A DNA stretch of 64,000 nucleotides, taken from Rhabdophis nuchalis. Lineage: Eukaryota > Chordata > Lepidosauria > Squamata > Natricidae. Both the position numbers and the translations under genes were made by a program. The notes beneath the pieces were generated by a model. That model did not search any database. It saw nothing but the letters and a program-made list of their open reading frames with translations, and was not told where the DNA came from. The DNA lies in the NCBI GenBank assembly GCA_039707465.1, contig CM077648.1:70575619-70639618 (forward strand), given 5' to 3'. Positions within the stretch are counted from its first letter, which is position 1, and every line of letters starts with the position of its first letter. Positions 53,205 through 63,610 of this stretch are shown piece by piece.

Positions 53205-53231
53205 GGGGGGAGTTGGGAGAAATAACCCCCC
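53205..53231 (+). promoter_or_regulatory. Conserved G6/C6 hairpin (copy E)
   Basis: GGGGGGAGTTGGGAGAAATA then ACCCCCC, 506 bp upstream of the ORF1 start. Confidence 0.6.
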
Positions 53232-53710
53232 TGGAAAGAAAAGCGGCATTAGAGAACTAATCCTGCGAAGCGGAGAGAGTGAAAGTGACATCCGATGGAT
53301 TAATTGAAAAAGGAAATGTATTGCCAAATAAGGAATTGCTGTTAAACAATGTATCCTGAGCCTTGCTACATTTAAAATAGACTGTTTTTAAACTTTTACT
53401 TTCTTCACCGCTGCCAGGAAGGCGGAAAGATGGCGTTTCTTTGTTCCCAGATGGAACTTTTCCTTCCATTCTAACAAACTAAATGAGATTAAATTTAATA
53501 TATATATAAAAGGCTTGCTCTAGTGACTTTCAGTGTTCTCTTCCGATGTGAAACCTTCTGTTTTTGTTTGGAAAATTATACTTCACTTTTCTCTCTGGAA
53601 ATTGCAAACTTAATTTGAACTACCATTGCTTTTGTCTCGGACTTCACGGACTGCCCACCCTACAGCGCCATTTTTTTTCTTTTTTTATATTAACATCTAA
53701 AACTTTAATT

Positions 53711-54641
53711 ATGGCATCGAGAAAGCCTCCTTCTGGGAAATCAAGCTCTGCCCCAGCATCTACAAAGCCCAGTCCAATCTCACAACCAAAAATTACAGCT
53801 TTACTTCAGAGGGAAACAGAAGCAGAGGACCCCAAGCCAACAACTACAGAGGAGATGTTTCAAAAAAATAATGAATGAAATACAACAAATCCGGAAAGAC
53901 AATTTAAGTACAAGACTGGAACTTTTGGAGGCACAAAGAGAAATAACAAATAATAAGCAAAAGATTGAGGGGCTGGAGGCGGGGGCAGCTGGGATGGGGG
54001 AAGAGATAAAAAATTTTAAGAAGGAAATTACAGATATTACTGGCCAGATGTCTAGAATTGATTTTGAACGTATGTTTTTCTTTTTAAGATTTCAGAATAT
54101 TCCAGAAGTAGATAATGAAAATTTACGAGATTTAATGGCTACAATTTTAGTGGATTATACTAAGAAAAATAAGGAACTTATTTGGGGGAACATTGATTTG
54201 ATTTACAGAATTAATTCAGCATATGCCAGAATAAATGATGTACCCAGAGAGATACATATTAAATTTATAAGAAGGTCAACAAGGGATGAGATACTGAAAG
54301 CACAAAGAGGGGGGCCTTTGATATATCAGCAAAACGAGGTGGCCATACTGAAGCAGATCCCTAAAAAAATACGAGATTTAAGAAGGAAATATTCCTTCCT
54401 ATCGAAAAAATTACATAAAAAGGGGGTGTGGTTCAAGTGGTTGATGCCCGAAGGGATGCTGGTATTCTGGGAGGGAGGAAGAGTTAGAATGAAAACAGTG
54501 GAAGAGGCGGAAAATTTTCTTTAAAAACATTCCTCAATCCTGGATGATGACGATATGGGAACGGGAGGGGCCATGGCTCCGCCTACTGGAGGGGTGGAGG
54601 AGAAAGAAACAATGACAAAAAGGCTCAGATCACAAAAATAA
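53711..54641 (+). pseudogene. L1 ORF1 protein, copy E (two defects)
   Basis: MASRKPPSGKSSSAPASTKP head, coiled coil (MNEIQQIRKDNLSTRLELLE onward), RRM-like core (DFERMFFFLRFQNIPE, LMATILVDYTKKNKELIWG, DLIYRINSAYARINDVPREI), C-terminal domain (KKIRDLRRKYSFLSKKLHKK, GMLVFWEGGRVRMKT), end KRLRSQK. A one-base change in the A7 run at 53862-53868 shifts the frame, and AAA became TAA near 54523. Very close to copy B in sequence, including the head. Confidence 0.88.
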
Positions 54642-55126
54642 TTTCCCCCCCTCTTTTTTATGTATGGTAATTCCTGTATGGATGTTAATAGAAACAAAGT
54701 AATTGAATGTATGAAATTTTACTTTTGATTATGGAACTTATGATTTAAAATGTATGTACCCCTTCCTATTTTTATTATTTTTTAATGGAACTTACTCAAG
54801 AAGACTCGGAGGCAGTCACCAACCCCGATGTGGAAGCTCTAAAATATTGTTATAACACCTTACCTACCCCTTTCCTTTTATAAAATGTTAAAACTAATAA
54901 AAAATTATTTTTAAAAAAAAAGTGCTTGAACTATCCAGACTGTTCCCATAATAAAAGAAGTGGATTTAATTGGACTGAGGGGGGATGGCCAAAGGGAAAA
55001 GCAAAAAACTAGAGCTGGTTTTGCTTCTTCTGTGACAATGTAGTATATTCAATAAAGTTTTACTTTTGGGAAGCACAGTGTCCCAGGGGTTTTCTTTTGG
55101 GATTTTCTAGCTGGACAGCTGGCACA

Positions 55127-56177
55127 AGAGTTCCACGTACTCTTTTCGGTTGGAAATTTGCCCTAAACATTAAAATACAAAATAATATTCAATCTAGCAT
55201 TAATATGGCTTAACAGAAAAAGTCAATTTCTAAATATTACATGTAAGATGCAGCATGCATATAAAATTATTTACTTAAGATACCTGAACATGTGTTTCTT
55301 TGGAACATGTTTGTTTTGTGCTGTGCATTTTATAAATGTCCTCCTATTTGAAATGCTGTGAATTGTTCTCCAAACTTTCTTTAATTTAAATGTAATTATC
55401 TGCCTACTTATCAATTTACTATATGCATTAATATTAGAGCAGTACTGACACCGAAAACTCAGTGTAGTCCTCCAAGTAAAATGGATCCAGAAAATATTTA
55501 TTAAAGACATTTTATTTGTATAACTTTAGAAATAACTTGCCTATTTATCATTTCATAATTTAAAGAACAATAAGGCAAATGGAAAAAAACTTTCTCTTTG
55601 AAACATTTTTTTCCAATACTATTTGGGCAGGGAATAGAGAATAGATTTCATTGTAATCACAAACAGCAATAGCTTATCTGCTTGCATTATGTGGTAAATA
55701 ATGGTTTTATTTAACAACTGCAAAGTTTAAATGGAATGAATGAACTTAATAAGCAAGAAAGTACAGGAGACCCTACAGAATTTAGAGAACAAGTCAGACT
55801 TGTTGATGTATCTAATGTTTTGTGATCAAATGCAGTGTGTGTATGGAATTTAACAGACCTGCTAACTATCCTGAAGGCGGTGGAAGTGAGATGTGCATAA
55901 TTTATGGCAGCTGTAATTGCCACTGAAAATTGCATTCCAGGGAAGTAATTCAACAGCTGGATGCCAATAATCTTGGGTAATTTAGTTTTGCTGAGTTAGC
56001 TTATTTCTTCTTTCTAAAAAAGGAATGTAAATTCTGCTAAAGATGCAAAGAAAAAAGTAAAAAGTAAAACAGACCTAGCATAACCTATAAATAAAAAAAT
56101 AAAATAGCAGATAAAGAATACTTACAAGGAAATGCATGAATTGTATGAATAAGATATGTGTCTGGCTTCTAATTTAG
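55127..56177. other. PRICKLE1 intron, distal part
   Basis: AT-rich unique sequence without recognised elements, ending in the acceptor TTCTAATTTAG at 56167-56177. Confidence 0.6.
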
Positions 56178-56291
56178 GTTCAGCTTTACTTTGCTTGCCT
56201 GTCAGAGGAGAAGGTCCCATATGTTAACAGTCCTGGAGAAAAATATCGAATTAAGCAGCTTCTCTATCAGCTATCACCCCATGACAATGAG
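56178..56291 (+). CDS. PRICKLE1: PRICKLE1 second coding exon (start of PET domain)
   Basis: Encodes 38 residues: [20 protein letters not shown] then [18 protein letters not shown], the start of the PET (Prickle-Espinas-Testin) domain that precedes three LIM domains. The acceptor AATTTAG|GTTCAG and donor GATGACAATGAG-like CAATGAG|GTAGGT are canonical. Length 114 bp keeps phase 0, so it joins directly to the previous exon (..GLRPEQ + VQLYF..). It is open and highly conserved compared with mammalian PRICKLE1 ([16 protein letters not shown]). The LIM and C-terminal exons lie beyond the window or were not recognised; none is seen in 56292-64000. Confidence 0.95.
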
Positions 56292-57289
56292 GTAGGTATA
56301 GATAATCATGTTTGCTCTGCTAGGATGTGACAGAGGGACACATTACATTTTTTTTGGCAACAAATCTATGGTTTCTCAAATACAGTCTGACTTCCAAAAC
56401 AATGACAAGATGTAACTAATTACAGTGACTCATGCCATGATAAATTCCAGATTAAATACTGAAACATTATGGACTTTAAAAGTCTCCAGTTGGTAAGTAA
56501 TACAGTTCAGTAATTCTGACTGCGCATTTTGCTTCATGCAGAAGATCTTGACTGATTTCCAAAAGTTAAGCAGGATCATATCTAATTAGTTTTTGAATGA
56601 AGTTTTTGAATTTCCACCAGGAAATTCCAGGATTTTAAGTTAAACTAGGAAGTTGAAAAAAGTACAAGATCACAAGGACACCACTTCTATACTGTTGGTT
56701 GACACAGCCATCTGGTAAGCAGGAATCAAGTCTCTTGAATGAAGACCTCCAAGGTCTCTTCTAACCCTATCCTATCCTATCTCCCAAATCTTTAAATTTC
56801 ATAGCAGTTAATAATTGGTTTTTTAAACTTGCTTATTGTATTATTTTAGGGTTTTTTAATGTTTGTAAAGAGCCCCTTATTAATAAATAATAAAAATAAA
56901 GAAATAGAGAGTGGAAAGGCTGTTAGGAAAGATATATTCATCAGTATCTAAAACATTATCTGCAAATTACATCTATATTTAGCTCTTAAACTCTTAAAGA
57001 ACATTTCAAACATCCCCTTGTGCCTCCTGGTGTAATTTAGTGTGGGTTTTTTAAAAGTATAATCATCTTGATTTATAACTATTTTTTATCAGTATTTTAT
57101 TTTTTCTTGCTATTTGATGAATACGTTTAAATCATCATGAATTATTTATATAAATTGAATATTTTTTTAAAAAGTATCTAATAAGAGATACATCAGTTAG
57201 ATAGATCAAAATCCTAGTTTTTATCATCATACATTCTGGAATGCAAGAGGTAGGCAGATATTTAACATATAGCTCAATTCTTTGAAAAC
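56292..57289. other. PRICKLE1 next intron, nothing certain
   Basis: AT-rich. A GACCTCCAAGGTCTCTTCTA then (CCTAT)n segment near 56745-56785 looks like a very short CR1 tail. Otherwise unremarkable. Confidence 0.5.
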
Positions 57290-57291
57290 TA

Positions 57292-57661
57292 CCGTATTTT
57301 TCAGAGTATAAGGCGCACCTTTTTCCCTCAAAAAAGAGGGTAAAAATCTGGATGCGTCTTATACACTGAATACAGCATTTTTGGCCTCCTGAAACCCCCC
57401 CCCCCCTTTGCAAAAATGGCCGTGCATAGCCTTTAGGCGGCTTGTAGAGTGCTCCTGGGGCCTGGGGAGGGAAAAATTGCTCATTTTTGCCCCCCCAGCC
57501 CCCACAAGTACTCTGCAAGCCGCCTATGCATGTCCTTTTTTTGACAAAAAACAGGCCTGTTTTCATGAAAAATGGGCCATTTTTGGAAGATCTGCAGTGT
57601 AAAAACTTTTTTAATTTGCCTCTTTAAAATCTTGGTGCATCTTATACTCCAAAAAATACGG
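57292..57661. mobile_element. Mariner-like MITE
   Basis: Inverted ends CCGTATTTTTCAGAGTATAA and CCGTATTTTTTGGAGTATAA (complement of the right end), TA on each side (57290-57291, 57662-57663). 370 bp, non-coding. An internal palindrome pairs GGCGGCTTGTAGAGTGCTCC with GTACTCTGCAAGCCGCC (57437-57530). Confidence 0.85.
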
Positions 57662-57885
57662 TATTTGAAAAAAATGTACATAATTCAGTAATACAATTAG
57701 ATTCAAACAGCAAAGTTTAATTTGGACAGGCTGGATTTAGAAAATAATTTTGTAATTAAAGCCATCAGTGACCTCATGCCTGCTGTGAATGGAAACTGCA
57801 CCAAAACCCTGTTGTGCCACTTCTCTTCACTTCCGTCTCATAAAGCATGAAAGGAATAATCTGCTTCTCCACTTTATACTTGTAT

Positions 57886-59160
57886 AAGGTGACCAGATTT
57901 TAACATTGGTAAAGTGGGACACCATTGACGGGGGGGGGGGGGTTCTCTCTTTCCCTGGGCGGAGGAAGGCCTTTAAGGCTGAAAGATGCTCAAGCATGAG
58001 AAGGTGGCAGCACCTTCATCGGGGTCGATGTTCCCCAACGTGGTACCCACCCAATACTCCCCGAGATCACGGCACCAGCACTGTGAGCCAAGGCACCCTG
58101 AAGGCCTAGCTGGCAATCTTGGGAGCTGTAGCACCATTATACCTAGGCACAGCTGGACGGCACCGGCCCAGGGAAGAATGCTCGGGGCTACCCCCACCTC
58201 ACCCTCTACCGGCCCCCGCCATGATGCTCACCACCCGGCATCTTACCGCGATCACATTGACGAAGGTGGTCTTGCCCGAGCCCCACCAGGGTCAGCTCCA
58301 TCTCCTCCTTCCAGAAGAGCACCCAGAACCAGTCCAGCAGCTTCGTGAAGAGTGCCAACATCCTGCCTTCGACTCCCGGCCCCAATCGTTCAACATAGCC
58401 AGGCCTGGCGCCTTTATTCTCCCCCCCCGAAAGATCCGGCCTTGCCGCTACAGCCGCCGGGGTCTAGAGCTCGCCTCGCTCCAGTTGCTCAGCTGCCACT
58501 GATGGGTGGGGTCAGTCAGCAGCTCTCCGGCCGGGGTGGAGCCGCTGATCTTGATGGTCTCTGGCGCCCAACCCAGCAGTGGCCTCTAGAGAAGTGGAGG
58601 ACTCTGCACCGAGGTGAGGACCTCAATTCCTTCAGCTGAGGCCTAGGACGCAGTCGGTCTCAGATCTACTTTGCTTTGCAGTAGAAGCTCAAGATCCGGC
58701 TGAGCCAATGGCTGAGGCAGGCTGGCATTCATCTGACACACGCCAGCGAGTCACATTTCAGAGGGTTGTGTGAAGCCGACCATGTGATTAATGTATGGTT
58801 TACCGGGCGTACAGGGAACCTTCGGAAATTAGCTTAATTGAATAAATCACAGTTAAATTAAATCAAGGGTAAATCTGTTGTGCAAAAACACAGTCATTCG
58901 GGCAGCACTCGCTAAGGCTCAGAATTGTTGCACAAATCCATTTCTGATTCAGAGAAATGTTCCTGTTGTAAGAGTAATATCCTGGCGAAATAGCCACATG
59001 GCCACTGAAAACCGTATATTCCCTTCCTGTTCTCCCACCGTTCCCTAGCTTGTTATGCATTCTTTCAAAAAATTGGGACTTTTAAAAAACGTCGCGGGAT
59101 GTGGGACAAATTGTTAAAAATCGGGACTGTCGCGCCAAAAGCGGGACGTCTGGTCACCTT
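57886..59160. mobile_element. TIR element (AAGGTGACCAGA), unknown superfamily
   Basis: Inverted ends AAGGTGACCAGATTTTAACA and AAGGTGACCAGACGTCCCGC (complement of the right end), 12 bp identical, flanked by the direct repeat ATACTTGTAT (57876-57885, 59161-59170). The interior is 1.27 kb with a GC-rich part (57930-58670). No transposase is recognised. The ends resemble hAT-Tip100-like repeats, but a 10-bp duplication is longer than the hAT standard of 8. Confidence 0.75.
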
Positions 59161-59284
59161 ATACTTGTATGCTATAGAAATTTATCTTACATCCATAAAT
59201 TAGTAAGCCCAAATGCAGAAAAACCTTAATCTTCAAAATATGTCATTATGCAGGGTAGAAATGCATAGATAGCAATAACACTTC

Positions 59285-59325
59285 ATAATAATAATAATAA
59301 TAATAATCATCATCATCATCATCTT
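59285..59325. repeat. (AAT)n(CAT)n microsatellite
   Basis: About 8 AAT then 6 CAT units. Confidence 0.9.
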
Positions 59326-59404
59326 TATTGTCATTGTAATAAGATTGTAATAAAATTACAATGAGATTGGTTCATGTCATTGTAGCAGCTACAATTGTGT
59401 TTTT

Positions 59405-59563
59405 TTTGTTTTTTTTTCTCAAAAGAATTTTATTGGTTTTACAAATTATAATGAGGGAAAAGGGTATATAGGGTTTACAATATATATTTTAGAGCTTCCA
59501 TGTCAGAAATGGTGGTTACATCCGGGTCTTCATAGAACATATTGTTAAGTAGATGGTGGTAAG

Positions 59564-59631
<68 letters not shown>

Positions 59632-59647
59632 TATTATTATTATTATT

Positions 59648-59725
<78 letters not shown>

Positions 59726-60184
59726 TTATGGCCCGCTCTCTCTCCCCGAAGGGACTCGAGGCAGTGTACAGGGGATTTAAAAATACATATATAAAAACAC
59801 AAGCATAAATACAATTGAAAACGAATTAAACTTAACCCTGCGCTAAAATCCCAGACCAACTAAAATTAGACCCCTAAAAAACTCTAATAGAGCAATTCAG
59901 TTACCCCAAGCCGGCCAGGCAGAAAAAATGAGTTTTTAGTTTTATATATATCACATTTTAAAATTCGTACATTCAATCTTTGGTTTTACATTAACATCCG
60001 TTTCAGGAATTACAGTAATTCAAAGTTAATTATTTTTGAGATCTGAGTCTCTTTGCTATTATGTCTTCTTCCTCCCCCCTCCCCCCCCATGGGCAGGGCC
60101 GTGGCTCCTCCCATTCCTTCTTCTTCATCTCCCAGGATTGAGGAATGTTTTTTGAGACAGGCCTCCGCCTCCCCTGTTGTTTTA
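59405..60184 (-). mobile_element. ORF1-only L1 (HAL1-like), copy F: 3' end only, interrupted
   Basis: The 3' end on the minus strand has CCAATAAAATTCTTTTGAG and poly-A (plus-strand T run at 59400-59418), then 3' sequence almost identical to copy C (GCTTCCATGTCAGAAATGGT on the plus strand). After an L2/(AAT)n insertion (59565-59945) it continues with the C-terminus of ORF1 (60030-60184; RSQK end reversed). It is truncated by another L2 at about 60184. Confidence 0.8.
59565..59946 (-). mobile_element. L2-type LINE 3' end with palindromic (AAT)n tail
   Basis: TTTATGGCCCGCTCTCTCTC with GGGACTCGAGGCAGTGTACA is the L2 3' region. The tail is (AAT)n(ATT)n(AAT)n over about 160 bp (59565-59725), itself able to fold. 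Inserted in copy F. Confidence 0.8.
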
Positions 60185-60763
60185 TTTTATTTTTATTTTT
60201 TATTATTAAATTTATATAACCTCACCCTCTCCCCGAAGGGACCCGGGGCGGTGCACAGGAAGTTAAAACAAACAGTACAAAATATAAATAATTAAAATCG
60301 AATTAAATAGGTTATCCCTGTGCTAAAATTTAGAAAGTTAAAACATAATCCATTTAAAAACCCAATTAAAACAATTTATAATACAGACTGAAGGCTAGGT
60401 AAATAACTTAGGCCAAACCGGCCTGATGGAACAAAAGTGTCTTTAATTTCTGGCGGAAGGTGCGGAGGTCCGTGGTTGTTCTGAGGTCGGGGGGTAGGTC
60501 GTTCCAGAGGGTTGGGCCCACCACAGAGAAGGCCCTTCCCCTGGGCGTCGCCCGCTGGCATTGCCTGGTGGACGGCACCCGGAGAAGTCCCTCTCTGTGG
60601 GAGCGAATCGGCCGCAGGGATGTATGAGGTAGGATGCGGTCTCGCAGGTAGCTTGGTCCCGTGCCATGGAGCGCTTTAAAGATGGTAATCAACACCTTGA
60701 AGCTCACCCGAAAGACTACAGGTAACCAGTGCAGCTCGCGCAGGAGCGGTGTTACATGGGAAT
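60185..60763 (-). mobile_element. L2-type LINE 3' half, first part
   Basis: The minus strand encodes [59 protein letters not shown] and KLKTLLFHQAGLA, plus the 3' tail. The frame is open (60408-60707). It continues after a hAT insertion at 63880. Confidence 0.9.
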
Positions 60764-61019
60764 ATCTAGACCAGTGGTTCCCAAAGTGGGCGGTAACGCC
60801 CCCCAGGAGGCGGTCGCCTGCGTTAGGGGGGCGCTAGGAGGCCAAACGGCTGCAGGAGTGCACTAGGAGGCAACGGGGGCGCTGAGGGCGAGGAAGAAAC
60901 TTGCCGATCGGAAGATGGGCTGTTAAAGCTTATCGGCGTGGGCAGAAGGACGACATCGTTAAAACAAACCTGGAAATAGCAGGTTTCCCTTTAAGCAACG
61001 TCACCACCCTCCCCTCCAA

Positions 61020-61665
61020 TCACTGCCTTCCTCCCAGGAGAGGCGTGTGCGCGCGCTGCTTCAATCTCCTGTCCCCGACCAGCTCCAGCGTCCCCTCTTC
61101 CCTCCACAAAAGCCCCTGCCAGGCCAGCAAAGATCCCATCCAGACCAGGCGGCGCTGGTCCCCTGCGCCCCCACAGCTCCCTTGCTCTGAGCTGCGCTTT
61201 GGAGCGGGCAGCGATCCCTCGAAAGCCCCCAGGTTGGTCCTCCTCCTCACCCAGATCCAGCGCGGCGCTCGCCGCCCGGCCTTTGTCCCTACTGGCCCCA
61301 AGGAAGCTGCTGCTCCAGTCCCAAAGTGAACCAGAGGGAGCTGGAAGAGAGCTCGGAGGTCCTCTAGTCAGCCAGCAGGGACAAAGGCCAGACGGGGAGC
61401 GCCGCTCTGGATCCAGGCGAGGAGGAGGACCAACTTGGGGGCTTTCGAGGGATCGCTGCCCACTCCAAAGCGCAGCTCAGAGCAAGGGAGCCACTGCGAG
61501 GGCGCGGACGGCACAGGGGGTCCCAGTGCCACCTGGTCCAGATGGGATCTTTGCTGGCCTGGCAGGGGCTTTTGCGGAGGGAGGAGGGGACCCCAGAGCC
61601 GGTCGGGGATGGAGATTGAAGCAGCGCGCATGCGCGCACGCCTCTCCTGTGAGGAAGGAAGCCTC
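61020..61665. repeat. Palindrome 1 of the hAT element, about 300 bp arms
   Basis: CTTCCTCCCAGGAGAGGCGT on the left pairs with ACGCCTCTCCTGTGAGGAAG on the right, GATCCCTCGAAAGCCCCCAG with CTTGGGGGCTTTCGAGGGATC, and CGGCCTTTGTCCCT with AGGGACAAAGGCC. The centre is near 61345. The segment around GAACCAGAGGGAGCTGGAAG is also directly repeated at 61682. Confidence 0.85.
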
Positions 61666-62289
61666 TGCTCCAGCCCCAAAGTGAACCGGAGGGAGCTGGA
61701 AGAGAGCTCGGAGGTCCTCTAGTCCAGCCCCTGCTCAAGCAGGACTAGAGCCTCCGCTAGTCCAGATCAGGGGCTGCCTCCTTCCTTCTGAAAAGTCTCC
61801 GGGGATGGAGCTCCAGTGCGGCTGCTTTTGGCCCCTCCATGCATCTGGGGAAGTGGTGCGGAAGATCCGGCGCATGTCTTGCAACCTCCCCGCGTGAGAG
61901 GCAAGGGGTGCGGGGCGGCTTTGGAGGGAGAGCCCGGCTGGAGCGCAGTGGTGGGCGGGGCGGGCAGAACCAGGCAGGTGCGGCAGCCGAGTCCTCCTGA
62001 AGCAGCGCCAGCCAGCATGTCCCTTAAGAAGAGCCCCAAGGGCAAGGGCTGCAGTGCTGCACCCACCCCGCCCCCTGCCCACTGCCAACAACACGCCCCT
62101 GCCTCCTCCTCCTCCTCAGCAGGCAGCCCGGGGCGCGGCCACGGCGGCAACCACGAGCGCCACTTGGCCAGGACAGGGGGGCCAGCGCCCACCCAACCCA
62201 ACTACCACTTGGCGGGCGGGCGGAGGGCTGATGTTAACTCCCCTTCTGTTTCTTCTTCTGGGGGGGGGCATTGCCTTGCCTTGACAGCC

Positions 62290-62605
62290 GCCTCGTTTCC
62301 AATGAGGTGGGGGGGAGAAATCCATGTTTTTCCTCCATCTCCATGGATCTCCCCCAATTGGAAATGAGGTGGCTGTGAAAGGAAGGGAGCGCCCCCCGCG
62401 TGTCTTCAAACAGCCGGAGGAGGAATAGGAGGGGAGTTCCACGCGGGGCTTTTCAAACAACCAAACTCCCCCCCCCGTTCCTCCTCCTGCTGTTTCAAGA
62501 AGACACGCGGGGGGTGCTCCCTTCCCTTTCACGGCCACCTCATTTCCAATGGGGGATCCATGGAGATGGAGGAAAAACATGGATTTCCCCCCCCCATTGG
62601 AAACG
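62290..62605. repeat. Palindrome 2 of the hAT element
   Basis: GAAATCCATGTTTTTCCTCC pairs with GGAGGAAAAACATGGATTTC (62311 and 62567). GTGAAAGGAAGGGAGC pairs with GCTCCCTTCCCTTTCAC. Confidence 0.85.
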
Positions 62606-62609
62606 GGGC

Positions 62610-62875
62610 GATTCCAGCAGCTGCGTTTTGCCTTGAAACTTGCTTTCCTAGCAATCCAAAGGGGACATTCTTCCAGCGGCATCTCAGGTGCTCCCACCCT
62701 TAGCTGGGAGGGAGTAAGGATGGCTGGGCACAGTTTGGCTCTTCCCGGTTCCCATCAGATCATTGGGGGCCTCGCGTGCCTATTTTGCAAGAGAGAAAGT
62801 TGCTGGGAGAATGTCCCCTTCGGGTTGCTGGGGCAGCAAGTTTCAAAGCAAATCGCAGCTGCTGGAATCGGTGCG
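62610..62875. repeat. Palindrome 3 of the hAT element
   Basis: GATTCCAGCAGCTGCGTTTT with TTGAAACTTGCT and GGGGACATTCT on the left pairs with AGAATGTCCCC, AGCAAGTTTCAA and CAGCTGCTGGAATC on the right. Confidence 0.8.
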
Positions 62876-63219
62876 CCTGCAACTTAATGCGAGAAGCCTG
62901 CATTACCAGTTGCAGCAGCAACAGAAACAGCAGATGCCACCCCCACCCCCAATGTCCAGCATCCTCCTTGGAAGGCTCGCAGCCGTCTTGGGAGGCGACT
63001 GCCGGCAGAGCCTCCGGGTGGAAGGTGAATGAAGGGTGCAGTGGTGGGAGAGGCTGGCCATCCCTGAAGCCAGCTCTCGAAGAAGGAGGCAGAAATGAGG
63101 CCTGGGGCTCACTTCCCTGCCTCCTGCCTCTGAGAGCTGCGGGCAGCAGGGAAAATGAGTCTTCTTTGCTAGCCTCCCAGCTGGCAAAACAGAAATTTTC
63201 ACCAACTGGAAAGTATGTG

Positions 63220-63610
63220 TGAGAGAGGGGTGGGGTGGGGGGGAGAGAGAGAGAGAGAGGAAGGGAGGGAGGGAGGGAGGGAGGGAGGAAGGAAGGAAGG
63301 AAGAAAGGAAGGGTGGGAGAATGACACAAGAAAGGAAAAAAGGAAGGAAAGAAAAGGAAGGAAGAGGAAGAAAAAGGAAGGAAAAAAAGGAAGGAAGGAA
63401 GGAAGAGGGGGAGAGTGACACAAGGAAGGAAGGAAAGAAAGAAAGAGGGGGAGAGTGACACAAGAAAGAAGGAAGGGGAAGAGAAAGGAAGAAAGAAAGA
63501 AAAAAAGAAAGAAAGTCAGGGAGAGTGACACAGGGAAAGAAAGAAAGAAAGAAAAAAAGAAAGAGGGGGAGAGTGAAAAGAAAGAAAGAAGGAAGGAAGG
63601 AAAGAATGAA
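63220..63610. repeat. Polypurine tract (GGAA/GAAA)n
   Basis: About 390 bp almost only of G and A on the plus strand, with GGGAGAGTGACACAAG spacers recurring four times. Long ORFs on either strand here are artefacts. Confidence 0.95.

Larger units (their letters stand above)
52838..54921 (+). mobile_element. ORF1-only L1 (HAL1-like), copy E, full length
   Basis: Exactly flanked by the 18-bp duplication AGTGCTTGAACTATCCAG (52820-52837 and 54922-54939), which belongs to the Gypsy LTR. It starts GAGATCGTTTCCGGCTTTGG like copy B. The 5' region is 870 bp with the G6/C6 hairpin (53205-53231), followed by ORF1 (53711-54641) and 280 bp of 3' sequence ending AAAACTAATAAAAAATTATT and poly-A. Nothing resembling ORF2 is present. 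This copy provides the cleanest proof that ORF1-only units transpose as such. Confidence 0.92.
52805..55126 (+). mobile_element. Gypsy 3' LTR, split by ORF1-only copy E
   Basis: Starts TGTCAGCATATCAAGAGTGC, is cut at 52837, resumes after copy E at 54940 and ends CTGGACAGCTGGCACA: TG..CA termini. Without the insert it is about 220 bp. AATAAA occurs at 54950 and 55050. Confidence 0.75.

Noticed and set aside
57930..58670. GC-rich region as a gene promoter or exon
   Set aside because: It lies between the inverted ends and direct repeats of a TIR element, so it is transposon interior.
59545..59859. ORF with long Leu and Ile runs
   Set aside because: Reading of (AAT)n/(ATT)n.
61199..62367. ORFs of 100-190 codons rich in Pro/Ser/Arg
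   Set aside because: Inside palindromic hAT interior; both strands show similar ORFs, as expected from inverted repeats.
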